Part shown: piece after piece, positions 21,938 to 33,896 of the stretch
How positions within the stretch are numbered: position 1 is the stretch's first letter
Layout: every line of letters starts with the position of its first letter
NCBI RefSeq assembly: GCF_002994745.2
Contig: NC_037092.1
Span: 19,989,001-20,053,000 of the forward strand
Length of the DNA: 64,000 nucleotides
Source of the DNA: Rosa chinensis
Taxonomy: Eukaryota > Streptophyta > Magnoliopsida > Rosales > Rosaceae
Direction of reading: 5' to 3'
Program-made: the position numbers and the translations under genes
The notes under the pieces: generated by a model
Databases searched by the model: none
Told to the model about the DNA's origin: nothing
What the model saw: only the letters and a program-made list of their open reading frames with translations

Positions 21938-21941
21938 CACA
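21904..21941. repeat. (TA)n and (CA)n microsatellite
   Basis: A TA run is followed directly by a short CA run. Confidence 0.88.
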
Positions 21942-22784
21942 TCATATTAAATTATTAATCCTCAGTTCGCAACTTCCTTTAGTTCCTTACCAGAGAGTAG
22001 CCGACAGCGTTCCTCTTCCTGACTTCCTCAGTTCCTAATCCTCAGCTCCTCCGACCGAGTTCATCAGTTCGTCAGTTCGTAAGTTCCTCTTCCTCAGTTC
22101 CTCCAACCCGATTAGCTCCAGATCACCCACATAAAGGTACTTCTAAGTTCTAATTTCATCTCTCCCAAGCCCCATTGATGGGTTTTGCTTGCAATTGACT
22201 ATGAGCTTTGAATTTCAGAGGCTTCAATTGAAGTATTCAGAAGACCAGAACTTCGTAAGAGATCATTGAATGGCAGAAGTCTGAAATCTTTCCAAATCCT
22301 GTCATTCCTGTGAGTTCTTTCTTTCTAATTCTTTGCTTTATTGCTTTGAGGTCATGAGGTGGCCGGTGGATGTTCTGGTATATCTGTGGATTAGTGAATG
22401 TTTGAAATATGTGATAGGGATGGCGGATGGGCTATTCATAAATGATAATAGGTATATTAGTTGCTTTGCGGTGGATTAATTGGTTTGCGGTGGCTATTGG
22501 AAGCTTGCAATAGTAAATATGGATATTTGAAATATGCAATATTATATGTGGTTGCTTTGGTAGATTTCTGCCAACTTAAGGAGGTCTTTATATATGCCAA
22601 TATGCCATGTCCTGGTGTCCATTCTTTTGGTCATTAGAATGTTAGGCTGTTTATATAAATATTGATCACTTGCTTCAGTTGCTTAGTTTTTGTTTTGGTT
22701 ATAAGTTATAACCTGGTGCTTGAATCTTGATGTTGGTTTTTGGTTTTTGTATATATGTATAATTTTATTTTAATAATGATACAT

Positions 22785-23208
22785 TCAGATCTGAAGATGT
22801 TTGCAATCTTGCTTTGAAGTTTTATCCTATGGATTTTTCATCATCTGATATGCTTGCTCTAGATATGAAGTGTGGATATTTTCTAACAGATATTCAGAGG
22901 GATCCAAGATTTGCCAAGACAACTTCTGTGTCTGATTTGTGTCGGTAGTTAGTTGAATCAAGACAATCAGCATTCTTTCCTATGATTTATAGATTGCTTT
23001 GTCTTGTGTTGACTCTGTCAGTTTCTACAGCAACAATAGAGAGAGCATTTCGGCTATGAACATCATAAAAAATAAACCTAGAAATAAGATGGAAGATGAC
23101 TTTCTTGATGATTTGATGGTTCTCAACATTGAAAAAGAATTTACTGATAGTATTGACAATGATTCTGTGATTGCTGAGTTTGAAATGAGTGGGCCTCGGA
23201 GGGTATGA
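22785..23208 (+). pseudogene. hAT transposase C-terminal remnant (TTF-type zinc finger family)
   Basis: After a possible cattcag acceptor, the plus strand reads DVCNLALKFYPMDF, then DPRFAKTTSVSDLC, then SAFFPMIYRLLCLVLTL and SVSTATIERAF. A shifted frame continues SAMNIIKNKPRNKMEDDFL. The string VSTATIERAFSAMNIIKN is the hallmark of the hAT C-terminal dimerisation region in TTF-type zinc finger/DUF4371 transposases. An in-frame TAG near 22948 and a one-base frameshift near 23051 disable it. Intron-like and pyrimidine-rich sequence at 21950-22780 may be its 5' part, but I could not place an intact N-terminus or the element's ends. Confidence 0.8.
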
Positions 23209-24145
23209 TTTAGTTAGTTTTTATTATTTTACAACAAGTTTATGCTTGTAACTTTTAATAGGCGTTTGAACAAGCTATAGTGTACCATGTATTTAGAATA
23301 AGAAAATGACAAGAATCCCGAAACTGTATTAAGTAAATGAAACTCATTAAAAAGTTGCTTTAAGCTCGCTATTTTTAGCAAGTTTATAAATAAGAAACAA
23401 CTTTGTGTCTTCTATTGAAAAATCATTAACCAACCTTCCATTAATCAATCACGCAATTGTGGTGCCAACAGAATGTCATTTCCTAACAAACAAATAGAAG
23501 CAACTCTTTATCAATAAGCCGCTTAAAAAACATCAACCTTATTCAAGATAATTATCAACTCTTGTAACGGTCATGATCCGAAAGTGATTGGTCCTAAAAC
23601 ATATATCAAACCAAATTCCCAAGAAGGTCTTTTTCTTAGGACTGGGCACCCCAATGCACCAAGTGATAAATCGAGAATGGCATTTAGCTCGAAAGCCCGA
23701 CAAATTGGCCCAACCCGAACCGAACGATCTGGGCTTTTTAAAAAAATTTGTAAGTTTTTGCAAAACCCAGCCCAAAACAAATATAGATTGTGCCAGTCTG
23801 GGACCCTAAAACGTCCACAAAAAAAAAAAAAAAAAATTGCCCGAACTTAAGCCTTATGATACACGTCTTCAATTAATTTGGCTATAAAGAGAAGTGCAAA
23901 TTTTTTAATGTACTTGCGTTACACTCAATCGCCTACCAGAAGACTTATCGAGAATTCTCGATCTCATTCTCTGGGATACATCTTGGAACTGTTGTACAAA
24001 AGAGTGCTTCATGCACAAAAAACATTAGGATTCTACCATGGCTAAATAACCTCCTGCCATAAAAGGATGAATATCCTTAGATCGCCAATGTATTCAACAT
24101 TCCATGTTATGACTAAAAGTATATGGGCGCCATGTAGACCAGAAG
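23209..24145. other. Intergenic, no gene supported
   Basis: 23590-23830 contains cccaacccg/gggc motifs resembling ends of GC-rich hAT-type elements, followed by a 17-bp A-run near 23820, but no paired terminus was found. Confidence 0.4.
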
Positions 24146-24500
24146 GCATCTTAAAGACACATCCGAAACCTCCTCCTACAAGCTTTTTGTGGTTTGAACA
24201 GCTGTTTCTGTCGACAATAGTAGCCAAGTCAGACAATGGTAATTCCAGATCTTCCTTCTTGATGTTCCCCACTTTTCCTGCAAAGGAGTGAAATGATTAG
24301 ACATCTCAGGTGAGCTAATATTTGATCATAAAGTGAAGTGAAGGTATAATGGATCTACGACCTATAAAGCGTTGATCCAACTAGGAAAACAGAGTACCAG
24401 CAGAGTATTAGGAACAACTTACCATCTTTTCGACGTTTGCTTCTCTTAAATATATAGCCAGAGGGCTAGGCCCAGGAGTAGCACAATACGGCTTATGATC
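24146..24500 (-). pseudogene. S-domain receptor-like kinase remnant
   Basis: Two minus-strand exon pieces are visible. 24423-24500 encodes a membrane segment (IVLLLGLALWLYI), then a stop, then a basic stretch ending at a gtaagt donor. 24146-24277, after a tttgcag acceptor, encodes KKEDLELPLSDLATIVD and KKLVGGGFGCVFK. The EDLELP.FDLATI motif and GxGxFGxVxK glycine loop are typical of G-type lectin S-receptor kinases just after their transmembrane domain. The loop reads VGGGFGCVF where the family has GEGGFGPVY. Extracellular and catalytic domains are missing. It is a truncated, stop-containing pseudogene. Confidence 0.75.
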
Positions 24501-25690
24501 CTCCTTTTCTACACATTGCATCCAGCCGGTTTAACATTGATCTTTGTACAGTTTTCAGGATCTGAAAGTAGAAAATTGAGGAGATTAGAAAAAGACAATG
24601 TAATGTTACTAATGTCTTCTGTCTATCATCCAATGAGCAATGTTGCTTGATTTTTGAGACAAACTTAAGTTTAAATATGCTAATTGTGTAAAACATTGTT
24701 GTTTAATAACCAACTTTTATGTTGAAGATGAGTCCATACCTTGTATAGATGCTGCCATCCTCATGTAAATATCTTGCCCATTAGAGTACAACCTTTTCAC
24801 CCTCACATTGGACAGAAATGTACTTGTAGCGATGTTGTGCTCCTTGAAATGATGGTGTTGCATAACAGCAGAAGGACAATACTAAGGAAGATATTTCCCG
24901 ATTTCTTAATGGAACATTGGCAAGTATTTCAGAAAATGGCGAGCTGGGATAATCTAATGGTGATAAGGATAATCTTGTAACCACCAGGAATATATATAAT
25001 ATGGCTTGAGACCTTACAACCAAGATGTTGCTTATGGCCACATTACTAAGTCATAAGAATCTGCACTGGGTAAGCTTTCTTCAAGCTGTGTGACTAGCAT
25101 CCAGTATCTAGAAAGCTACAGCTCTTTCATTTTGACATGTAGAACTGTTTTCTTTTCGACTTTTAATTCTCTTGAGATATGGACACTTGTGCTACTTTGT
25201 ATTTATATATTACATGTGTGTGTGTGTGTGTGTGTTTTGATTTGTATAGGGGACTAAACAATTAGACTTAGTCTAGTCTAGCCTTTCTTTCATTTCACTT
25301 CTGTCAATTAATTGTGCCTTGTGTTGGTTTTACGTATCTTGTCAAAGACTTTCTTCACTGTTTCTTAGAATTGAAATATGGGTACTTCGTTATAGTTAAA
25401 TCAGTGCAGTGTTTGCTATTCAGAGCATGAAACTAGTACTTGACAATACAGTAGAAGACATCTCAATTTCAGTACTAACCTCTAGGATATTAAATTATAA
25501 TCTAATTTTTGATTCTCAGGGTGGAATTGCAACGTTCTCATAAAAGTTATGAAATTGACAGAAAGCATAGTTGCCAGAGAAGAACATGAAGAGATTTATG
25601 TTTTTTAATGTTGCATTTTATTTGAAATTGTATACGAATTGTACAATACATTTTAGAAATACATGGTTGTAGCTAGACCAAATTGTTATT
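24501..25690. other. Intergenic, no gene supported
   Basis: Several short open frames lack recognisable domains. A (TG)n microsatellite of about 12 units lies at 25211-25235. Confidence 0.45.
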
Positions 25691-25694
25691 TTTT

Positions 25695-25971
25695 TTTAAT
25701 ATATACTCCTAATTTTGCCACTGATGTTGGTGGTATTGAGAAAACACACTGATTCAATAACAGTGGGACAGAAAAAGGTATTTTGCTGCATTGGGTTTTG
25801 GTATGCCACTGATGTTTTATCAGTGTGGATTGCCCCAATAGCACCTACAATAGAGGGGACTGATCCTTCATTAGTAGCTGCATAGTGGCCAATACCATTA
25901 GGCACTGTTATTAGTGTGTATTGGGACAAAGGGGACTAATTTCCATCAGTGTGGGGAAATTTGTAGTAGTG
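25695..25971 (-). mobile_element. Orphan CACTA terminus
   Basis: The reverse complement of the right boundary reads CACTACTACAAATTTCC, a typical CACTA terminus. The 270 bp inside it contain repeated cactgat/atcagtg motifs in both orientations, as in a subterminal region. No matching opposite end was found. The sequence switches at 25972 to copia gag sequence, so the element or its target was cut by a later deletion. Confidence 0.7.
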
Positions 25972-26330
25972 GGGTCATGGTATGGGCCGTGGAGGCCCTC
26001 CAATGTGTAGCGCAGAGATGGTGGTGCTGGCCCTAGTGGTCATGGAAACAAGGTGTAAGGGGCACCTAAGAACCCTTCGGTCAAATAGGAAAGAGTTGGC
26101 AATGAACCATGCTATTGGTGTAGAATCATTGGGCATTGGTACAAGAACTGTCAAGCAAGCAACATAGTAGCAGCTACTTACAAGAGGTATAGGGAGTCTA
26201 AATAACAAGAGGCTCACTATATGGAAGAAGAAGGCCTTGACTCAGATGTCAACCTCACAATTGCAGACTCCAATGGCAACAAGGAACTTGCTCAGTCAAT
26301 GGATGCTTCAGATTTTAACTGATCTACTTT
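25972..26330 (+). pseudogene. Copia-2 gag C-terminus with zinc knuckle
   Basis: Despite several stops, the plus frame gives CYWC...GHWYKNC, a C-x2-C-x4-H-x4-C zinc knuckle, then AATYKRYRESK, an acidic stretch with YMEEEGLDSDVNL and a terminal DF-N. The copia-3 gag has the same layout (CLRCGSTGHWAKAC, YKMYREAKEANYMEQE, TGDFD). Confidence 0.75.
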
Positions 26331-26867
26331 ATTTATTTTATTTTCCAAAAACAGTTATGAAAGCATAATGCCTCATTTTTAATTAGACTATTACTTGGTC
26401 TTAAAGTTTATTTCAATAATGGTCTGATGAATTAGATTTCTGAACAAGACCTTGATTTGATTATCGTTGGCTTATTAATAAATTTCGGATTTTATTCTGA
26501 AGCATTGAATTTATTCGATTTTTATTTACTACACATATTTACATGGTTCGAAATAACACTATAAAGATATGTAAAGGGAAATGATCATTTACCCAATTTC
26601 AACTAAAAAATTGCCCACTTACCCAAACACTCTAAGAGATTATTTCCCTAATACCCAATTAAGTTTTTTTTTTTTAATTCATTTTTACTTATTTTTGGGA
26701 TAATTTTGCCCTCTCCTTCTTTGTCACTTAGAGAAAAAAGTCATTGGAGACCTTGCTTGACTCCGGTGGCGGTGCGATGACCGGACTCCGGCGACCGGCG
26801 ACAGGAATCCGGCAATCGATGACCGGAATCCGGTGACCAGATTTTGACGTTTGAATTTATTGCCCCC

Positions 26868-27150
26868 TAATAATATCCAATAACCATATTATTGCGCCCC
26901 CCCTAATAATCATATTATTGCCCCCAATACTCATATTATTGCCTCCCAATAATCATATTATTGCCGTCCAGTAAATTGTATAAACTCCCAAAACCAAAAT
27001 GAATACACTACAGGCACAATTGATCAATTTATATGCATATTATTTCCCCCCCAATAATCATATTATTGCTTCCCAATAAACATATTATTGTCCTCCAATA
27101 ATCTTATTATTGCCCACAATAAACATATTACGGTTTCCCAATAATCTTGT
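26868..27150 (+). repeat. Degenerate AT/C minisatellite
   Basis: About ten imperfect copies of a roughly 21-bp unit close to aataatcatattattgcccc, in two blocks with a spacer near 26970-27040. Confidence 0.85.
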
Positions 27151-27599
27151 TCAATAAGTGACAATTCCTGCACACACTTAACAAAATCCATATATTGATG
27201 GTAACTTAATTATCCAAACATCAAGGCATCCAACAAATGAATCAGGTTATCCAAAAAAAAAAAGCACTGAAACTATTTAAAAGCAAGAATACCATAGGGT
27301 AGAGACAAACACGATGGCTGAACGAATACCCATATCTTTCATTTTTGACAAAATATACACCAAAAAAACTTCTTTTGCTTCACGGAGTATGAAAACATAT
27401 TTTCTGCGCAAGAGTGCCAACTGTCCTGAGACTATAAGCCTGGTAAAAGTATGCCTTATTTGTAGAAACTTCAATCAGTGCTTGCAGGTCACTAGTCATT
27501 GTTAATTAAGTAATCGGCGACCAAACAAACCAACCATGTATTCAGCGAACGAAGATCAGTTCTAGGCACCTCGAAACTGACCCGGAACCGACCCCAGAC

Positions 27600-27809
27600 A
27601 ACCCAACCCACTACAGGTTCGCCGTCAACGTGGAGAAGATATACAGAATATTAAGGAAATTCCACTCCTGTGTCCCCAAACTAGAGCTCGCTCTACATCA
27701 AACCAGTATTGTTTTACGCTCCGGCTTAACCGAGCAAGTGTTGAACCTGTACGGCGACGCCGACAACTTGGGGTACAGAATCTTCATCTGGGCTTCAATG
27801 TCGGATTGA
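27600..27809 (+). pseudogene. Captured PPR protein fragment
   Basis: The plus frame reads VEKIYRILRKFHSCVPKLEL, then RSGLTEQVLNLYGDADNLGY and RIFIWASMSD before a stop at 27807. This matches the N-terminal region of a plant organellar pentatricopeptide-repeat protein group that reads VYRILRKFHSRVPKLELAL...GLTERVLNRCGDAGNLGYRFFVWA. PPR proteins bind organellar RNA. Here only about 69 residues remain, with no PPR repeats, inside a TIR element, so it is a captured fragment. Confidence 0.82.
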
Positions 27810-27949
27810 TTTGTGCCTCAACGACTGCGCTGGAGTCTCTGTCTGAGTTGAAACTGTGCTGCACGACGACGGATTGAGAGCCTCGATGCCAGACCGATTT
27901 GAGTGTCGAATACGGCGCGATTTCGGTGATCTCGGATTGGGCCTCGACG

Positions 27950-28015
27950 ACGGCGTTGATGGGAGGGAGGGAGAGGGAGAGGGAGAGGGAGAGGGTGAGA
28001 GAAAGAGAGCGTCTG
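27950..28015 (+). repeat. (GGGAGA)n-type purine tract
   Basis: Imperfect gggaga/gagaga repeats near the right end of the Pack-MULE. Confidence 0.8.
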
Positions 28016-28318
28016 GGAGGAGAGAGATCGATGAGTTTCAGTTTAATTGATAGGGCAAAATTGTCATTAAATATTAAATTGGGTAAATGGGAGTAAAAAA
28101 CTCTTAATAGAGTAAGTGGGAATATATTGGCCTAAATTTGGGCATTGAGTCAATATCCCAAGATGTAAAGCAATACATCTAGAGAAAAAATTATTAGAAT
28201 GAAAAGATTATCATTTTGCTAAAATAGAAATACTCTAAAGAATATAATATATTTTCTAAATTAATTAATCATACCTCCCATTTATTTGTAAGAATGAATC
28301 TAGGAGAACTTGAGTACT

Positions 28319-28612
28319 GAGCATCTCCAACAGATTCCCTATAATTTCTCTATTATAGGGAAGCAAAAATTAAAATCTCTAGAAAAATTTCTGCTCCAAC
28401 TGCAATAGATTCTCTATTTTACAGATTCTATAATTCTTCCCTGAATCCTTCCCTAAAATTTTACAGATTGCTGTAAATATAGGGAATTTTGTTCTCTCTC
28501 ATCACTATCTCTATTTTAGAGATAATTATAGGGAATCTGTTGGAGCAAAACAGCCAAATTTTTCCCTAAAATAGAGAAAAATCAAGATATGGGGAAGCTG
28601 TTGGAGTTGCTC
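28319..28612 (-). mobile_element. MITE family 1, copy 2, in copia-2 protease region
   Basis: The ends are GAGCATCTCCAACAGATTCCC and, inverted, GGGGAAGCTGTTGGAGTTGCTC. The reversed right end matches the left end of the copy at 16935, so this copy is in the opposite orientation. It lies just before LVDSGTTHTIL of the copia-2 protease. No clean 3-bp duplication was found. Confidence 0.82.
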
Positions 28613-28701
28613 TTAGTTGATAGTGGAACTACCCATACCATATTAAGGAATAGGCAATTATTCATTGAATTAATAGCCTATAATTCCTCTGTGACTACTA
28701 T
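28613..28701 (+). pseudogene. Copia-2 protease start (active-site segment)
   Basis: Eighty-nine bases between a MITE and a hAT element encode LVDSGTTHTILRNRQLF and end in NSSVT. DSGTT is the aspartic protease motif. The frame resumes at 30011 after the hAT element. Confidence 0.82.
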
Positions 28702-30010
28702 TAGGGCTGGGCACAGGCCGGGTCCAACTAAACTTTTGCTGGGCCCGTGACCAGCCCTTTTTTTTACTGTTGGGGCCCAAAGCCCGTTTTGCAACCATCA
28801 GGGATTGGCCCGAGACCGATCCGTTTCATTTCGGGCCGGGCTTCCGGGTTTTTGGGCCCAAATACCAATTTTCATTATGTTTCCAGATTTCAATTTCAAC
28901 ATATTCGAAGTCCAAATACAAATCCACTAAGCTTTTAATGTATTTCCAGATTCCAACATATTCAAAGTCCAAATACAAATCAATTAAGCTTTTAATGCCT
29001 CCATTAAGCTTTGGTTGAATGGAGATACTTTTTATTTCCTTTTTCTGGGCATTAAGGCTTATAGTGCTACCATTAACAGAAAGAAAAAGAAAAAAAAACT
29101 AAAAGCTTTTAATGTATTTCCAAATCTCAACATATTCAAAGTCCAAATACAAATCAATTAAGCTTTTAATGCCTCCATTAAGCTTTGGCTAAATAGAGAT
29201 ATCCTTTTTCTGGGCATTAAGGCTTATAATGCTACCATTAACAGAAAGAAAAAAAAAACGAGAAGAAGATCAGTAGTGTTCTAAATCCAAAACAACTTAA
29301 CAACATAAGAAAGATATGAGTACCATGTTCATAGAGTTATCAACGAATAACATAACTAACAAATCTGATTTTTACAAAAAAAAAAATTGAATCAATTAAC
29401 CGATCCTTCCATGGTGGGCAGGAGAGGAAGAGCAGACTGTGGGATCCATGTAAGGGGAGGATCCAATTGGAGAGAGAAAGAGGTTCTGGAAATCTGTGAG
29501 ATGATGAGATCGGTGAGTGAAGACGAGGCAATGAGATCGGTAAGATGATAGCCATGAGGAAGGTTTTGGATTTCAAAGATGAGAAGCTTCAAAGAATCAA
29601 AGGAAGAAAAGAGAGAAGGAGTTGTTGTAACCACAAAAGAAGAAGAGAGAAATGGGGTTATGTGGCAGAGTGAAAAGAGAAGAGAGGAGAGAGAGTAGGG
29701 TTAGGAATTAATATTAAAGAGAATGATTTGGTGTGGGGAGGGTCTATACTAGTAATGAAGACCAACAACATAAAAATAATAGCTATTTTATAGCCAATAG
29801 TATAGAGACACATGTCTTTTTTATGTCAAACGAGCTTGACGGGCTTTTTCATTTCTGAAAGTCCAGGCTCGGGCCTAAACAGTATTTCGAAAGTTAAAGC
29901 TCGGCCCGGACCGTTTTGACTGAAAAAAAAATAGGGCCCGGCCAGTACGGGTCAGGCTTTCATGGGCTGGTCCGGATTTGCGGGTTTTTGGGCTTAAACG
30001 CCCAGTCCTA
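28702..30010. mobile_element. hAT-type element inserted in copia-2 protease
   Basis: The left end is TAGGGCTGGGC and the reversed right end TAGGACTGGGC. Eight-base flanks actactat (28694-28701) and actacgat (30011-30018) match at seven of eight positions, fitting the 8-bp hAT duplication. Both ends continue into ggcccgg-rich sequence. The interior has no transposase. It contains a direct duplication of about 190 bp: 28905-29075 and 29105-29260 share blocks such as aagcttttaatgcctccattaagcttt and ggcattaaggcttat. Confidence 0.85.
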
Positions 30011-32332
30011 ACTACGATGATTGGATCATCACAAGTAATAAAAAGGCGAGGAACTACCAAATTTTTGCTACATAATGACACAATATTTAAAGTCACATAT
30101 GCTCTATATGCACCAAGAGCTAATTGCACCTTGTTAAGTTTCAAAGATATTCGTGCCAACGGTTATCATGTAGAAACACACTGTGAGAATGGAGTTGAAT
30201 ACCTTTATATTACCTCTAATGAATGTGGAAGGAAACTCATTTTAGAGAAACTTATGAGTCAATCTAGTGGATTGTACCTCACTACAATTCAGATAATTGA
30301 ATCCTATGCTGACACCAACAATGAAATGTGGGACACTGACTCATACAGGCTTTGGCATGACCGCCTAGGGTACCCCTTTCGTGACATGATGATCCGTATT
30401 TTAAAGAACTCACATGGAAATCCCTTCTTTCGAGTGAAAAATAAAATGGGAGAAAAATCCACCACGCTGCAAGGTGTCGATCCTAGTACTACTCAAATGC
30501 AGCCATTGCCTTATGAAGTAACAGAAGCACTACCTCCCTCTCATTATGCCTCATTGACTATTTCAAAGGCACATCACTCGTTTTGCAAAGCCTGTTCTTT
30601 AGCAAAAACAGGATCGGGACCTTCCTATGCTAAAGACACAAAACAAAACATTCCATTCTTACGAAGGATACAAGGAGATATCTGTAGACCTATCCACCCA
30701 AAATGCGGACTATTCAAGTACTTTATGGTTCTGGTGGATGCTTCGACACGCTGGTCACATGTCGTTTTATTGTCCACAAGAAATGCTGCATTTGCAAAAC
30801 TCCTAGCACAGATTATACGCTTAAGGGCTCACCACCCTGATCACCCTATCAAGTCTATAAGGCTTGATAACACTGGAGAGTTTACATCAAAAGCATTTGA
30901 TGATTATTGCATGTCTATTGGGATCTATGTAGAGCATCATGTACCCCTATGTGCATACACAAAATGGTCTCGCAAAAGCCACCATCAAAAGGCTACAAAT
31001 GGTGGCTAGGGCATTGGTTATGCGCACCAACCTGCCTATATCTGCATGAGGTTATACAATATTGCACGCAGCTTTACTTATTCATTTCAGACCCACTGCT
31101 AGCCAACCATTTTCTGCGTACCAGTTGGTAACTGGATATGAGCCTGACATTTCACACTTACCATATTTGGTTGAGCAGTATATGTGCCTATTGCGCCCCC
31201 ACATCGCACCAAAATGGGTCTCCAGAGACGATTAAGTATTTATGTTGGATACGAATCCCCAAAAATTATCCTCTACTTGAAACCCTTGACAGATGATCTA
31301 TTTACCGCTAGATTTGCTGATTATCACTTTGATGAGACAGTCTTCCCGTCATTAAGGGGAGATAGGAAAAAGGATTTTCCAAAGGAACGACAAGAATTGT
31401 CGTGGTTTGTCCCCACTCTGTCTCATTTTGATCCCCGTACTTCACAATGTGAAAGTGAAGTGAAAAGAATAATCAATCTTTAGAACGTAGCAAATTCAAT
31501 ACCTAATGCATTTACTAATATTACAAAAGTGACAAGATCACATATACTAGCTGCAAATGTGCCTGCAAGGTTAGAAGTCCTTAATAAGGGGCACGGCGAG
31601 GCAGATAGAGGCGCTGGAACTACACTTAGTGGAGGTGTGGTTGAGGCCGTGGCTCCCCAAAAGAAGAGGAGGAGGCCACTTGGTTTGATTGACACTCATC
31701 CAAGGAAGAAGAGCGCGAGTAAGGCACAAACCGATCCATTAATCATCAATGTAGAGAATCCCCCTCATGAGATTGTCTCTGATTATAGTTATGTCCATGA
31801 ATCAATACTGGAGGACGCTTCGATGTTTGAAATGATTCAAGAGAATAAAGAAATCTCAATGGATTATGAGAGTGCGTATGAGTTGATGGAAAGATCTTCC
31901 ATACACATTGATGATATATTTGCATATATTGTTGCTCAAGAAATCATAGAGCACGATGATATCAAACCACACTCTCTGTTGTAAAATGTCAATAAAGTGC
32001 AGATTGGCCTAAATAGAAAGAAGCAATCTAAGCAGAATTAGATTCTCTGACAAAGAGACAAGTATTTGGTCCGGTAATGCTAACCTCACCAAGTGTAAAG
32101 CCTATAGCACATAAATGGGTCTTTGTCAGAAAACGTAATGAGAATAATGAAGTCCTGAGGTACAAGGCTCGCCTTGTGGCTCAAGGTTTCTCACAATACC
32201 CTGGAATTGAGTACGAGGAGACATACTCTCCCATAATGGACGTTATAATGTTCCACTACTTAGTTAGCTTGGTAGTTTCTGAAGGACTGAAAATGCAGCT
32301 CATGGATGTGGTTAATCTCTATGGGGATCTTG

Positions 32333-32376
<44 letters not shown>

Positions 32377-33702
32377 ATATATATATATATATATATGAAA
32401 GTGCCTGATGGCCTTACATTACCCAAGTCAAGTGACTCTAAACCATAAAGTGCGTTTGTAATTAGGTTTAAACGCTTACTTTACGGATTGAAACAATCCG
32501 GCCGGATGTGGTATACTCGTCTAAGTGACTACTTGATTGGGAAGGGATATAAGAACGATGAATTATGCCCCTGCATATTCATAAAGAAAACAAGTTTCGG
32601 ATTTGCAATTGTAGCTATATATGTCGATGATATGAACATAATAGGTACTCTTGATGAAATAAGAGAAACCGCGAGCTACTTGAAATCCGAATTTGAGATG
32701 AAGGATCTTGGGAAAACTCGATTCTGTTTAGGCCTTGAACTAGAACATCGAGTTTGTGGAATACTAATCCAACAGTCTGCGTATGTCTAAAAGATGCTTA
32801 GGCGATTTAACATGGACAAAGCGTATCCTTCTAACACCCCCATTGTCGGTCGAAGTTTGGATGCAAAGAAAGATCCATTTCGTCCAAAGAAAGATGACGA
32901 AGAGGTGTTGGGAGCTGAAATTCCCTATCTAAGTGCAATAGGCGCATTATTGTACTTAGCCCAATGTACTCGACCAAACATTGCATTCTCAGTGAACTTG
33001 TTAGCTAAATTTAGCTCGCCAACGCAGCGTCATTGGAATGGTATCAAGAACATTGTCCGATACCTGAAAGGAACCATTGACTTGGGACTGTTCTTTCCCT
33101 ACAGAGAGACAAGAGGGACTGCAGATAGAACTGCAATCCCTAAAGGAAATGTTGATGGCGAAAGTGCCACTCACTACATGGATACCCCAAATGATATTTT
33201 GGTTGGTTTTGCTGATGCTGGGTACCTCTCGTACCCGCATAAAGGTCGTTCTCAAACTGGATATGTATTTACCATTGGGAACATGGTGATATCTTGGAGA
33301 TCAACCAAACAAACCCTTGTGGCTACCTCCTTGAACCACTCGGAGATCATTGCTCTACATGAGGCGGTTCGTGAGTGTGTATGGTTAAGAGCTATCATTA
33401 CACATATTTGAGGGACTAGTGGTTTGAGTTCTACCACTGAAGAGCCTACTTGCATTTATGAAGATAATGCAGCTTGCATCGAACAGATGAAGCTAGGTTA
33501 TATCAAGGGTGATAATACAAAACACATATCACCAAAGTTTTTCTACAATCAGCAACAACAGGCTCTCCTCAAGATTCAAGTGAATCAAGTAAAATCTGAG
33601 GAGAATGTGGCAGATTTGTTCACCAAATCATTGCCTAAGGCCACATTTGAGAAAGATGTGAAAAGCATAGGAATGCGAAAACTTTCCAGCTCCCTTGATT
33701 AA
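30011..33702 (+). pseudogene. Copia-2 pol: protease end to RNase H, multiply broken
   Basis: Domains in order: end of protease (YAPRANCTLLSFKDIRANGY); pre-integrase with LWHDRLGYP and FCKACS; integrase core (DICRPIHP, RLDNTGEF); reverse transcriptase from about 32070 with YVDDM at about 32620; RNase H with DNAACIEQMK near 33460, ending at 33702. Visible breaks: a frameshift near 30957 and a Trp-to-stop change near 31046 in integrase; TAA near 32788; TGA near 33410; and a microsatellite expansion in the reverse transcriptase at 32338-32395. It is non-functional. Confidence 0.88.
32338..32395 (+). repeat. Compound (GA)n(AT)n microsatellite inside copia-2 reverse transcriptase
   Basis: About 16 GA units are followed by about 11 AT units, lying in frame between YGDLDSE and MKVPDG. 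It replaces the few residues (typically SDIYMKVP) found there in related elements. Confidence 0.9.
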
Positions 33703-33896
33703 TGTAAGGATCAGGGAGAGCTGTAGACGTCAGGGGGAGTCTAACACATACATGTCATCCTCAAATGTAAAATGTGCATTGTGCTCTTTTCCTTCGACCA
33801 AGGTGTATTTTTTGTCTCATAAGGTTTTTATTGTTACTTGGCAAGGTTTTTAGTGAGACAACAACTCATGCACCATTTCGTCTTTGACTTGGCACA

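Larger units (their letters stand above)
26577..28160 (+). mobile_element. Pack-MULE with PPR fragment, inserted in copia-2
   Basis: The ends are inverted relatives. The left starts ggaaatgatcatttaccc. The right end, reversed, starts ggatattgactcaatgccc. Both continue with cccacttac and a segment around ctaagag/ttaagag and (t)acccaattt. An 8-bp direct repeat atgtaaag occurs within a few bases of each end, but no clean 9-bp duplication could be fixed. The interior holds a PPR fragment and a degenerate short-unit repeat. A Mutator-like assignment rests on the long TIRs. Confidence 0.68.

Noticed and set aside
24741..25041. Possible kinase segment (VVLLEMM) near the receptor-kinase remnant
   Set aside because: Only a five- to seven-residue resemblance on the opposite strand, without neighbouring kinase motifs.
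26868..27150. CRISPR-like array
   Set aside because: Units are degenerate and directly adjacent without spacers, in a plant transposon, so it is a minisatellite.
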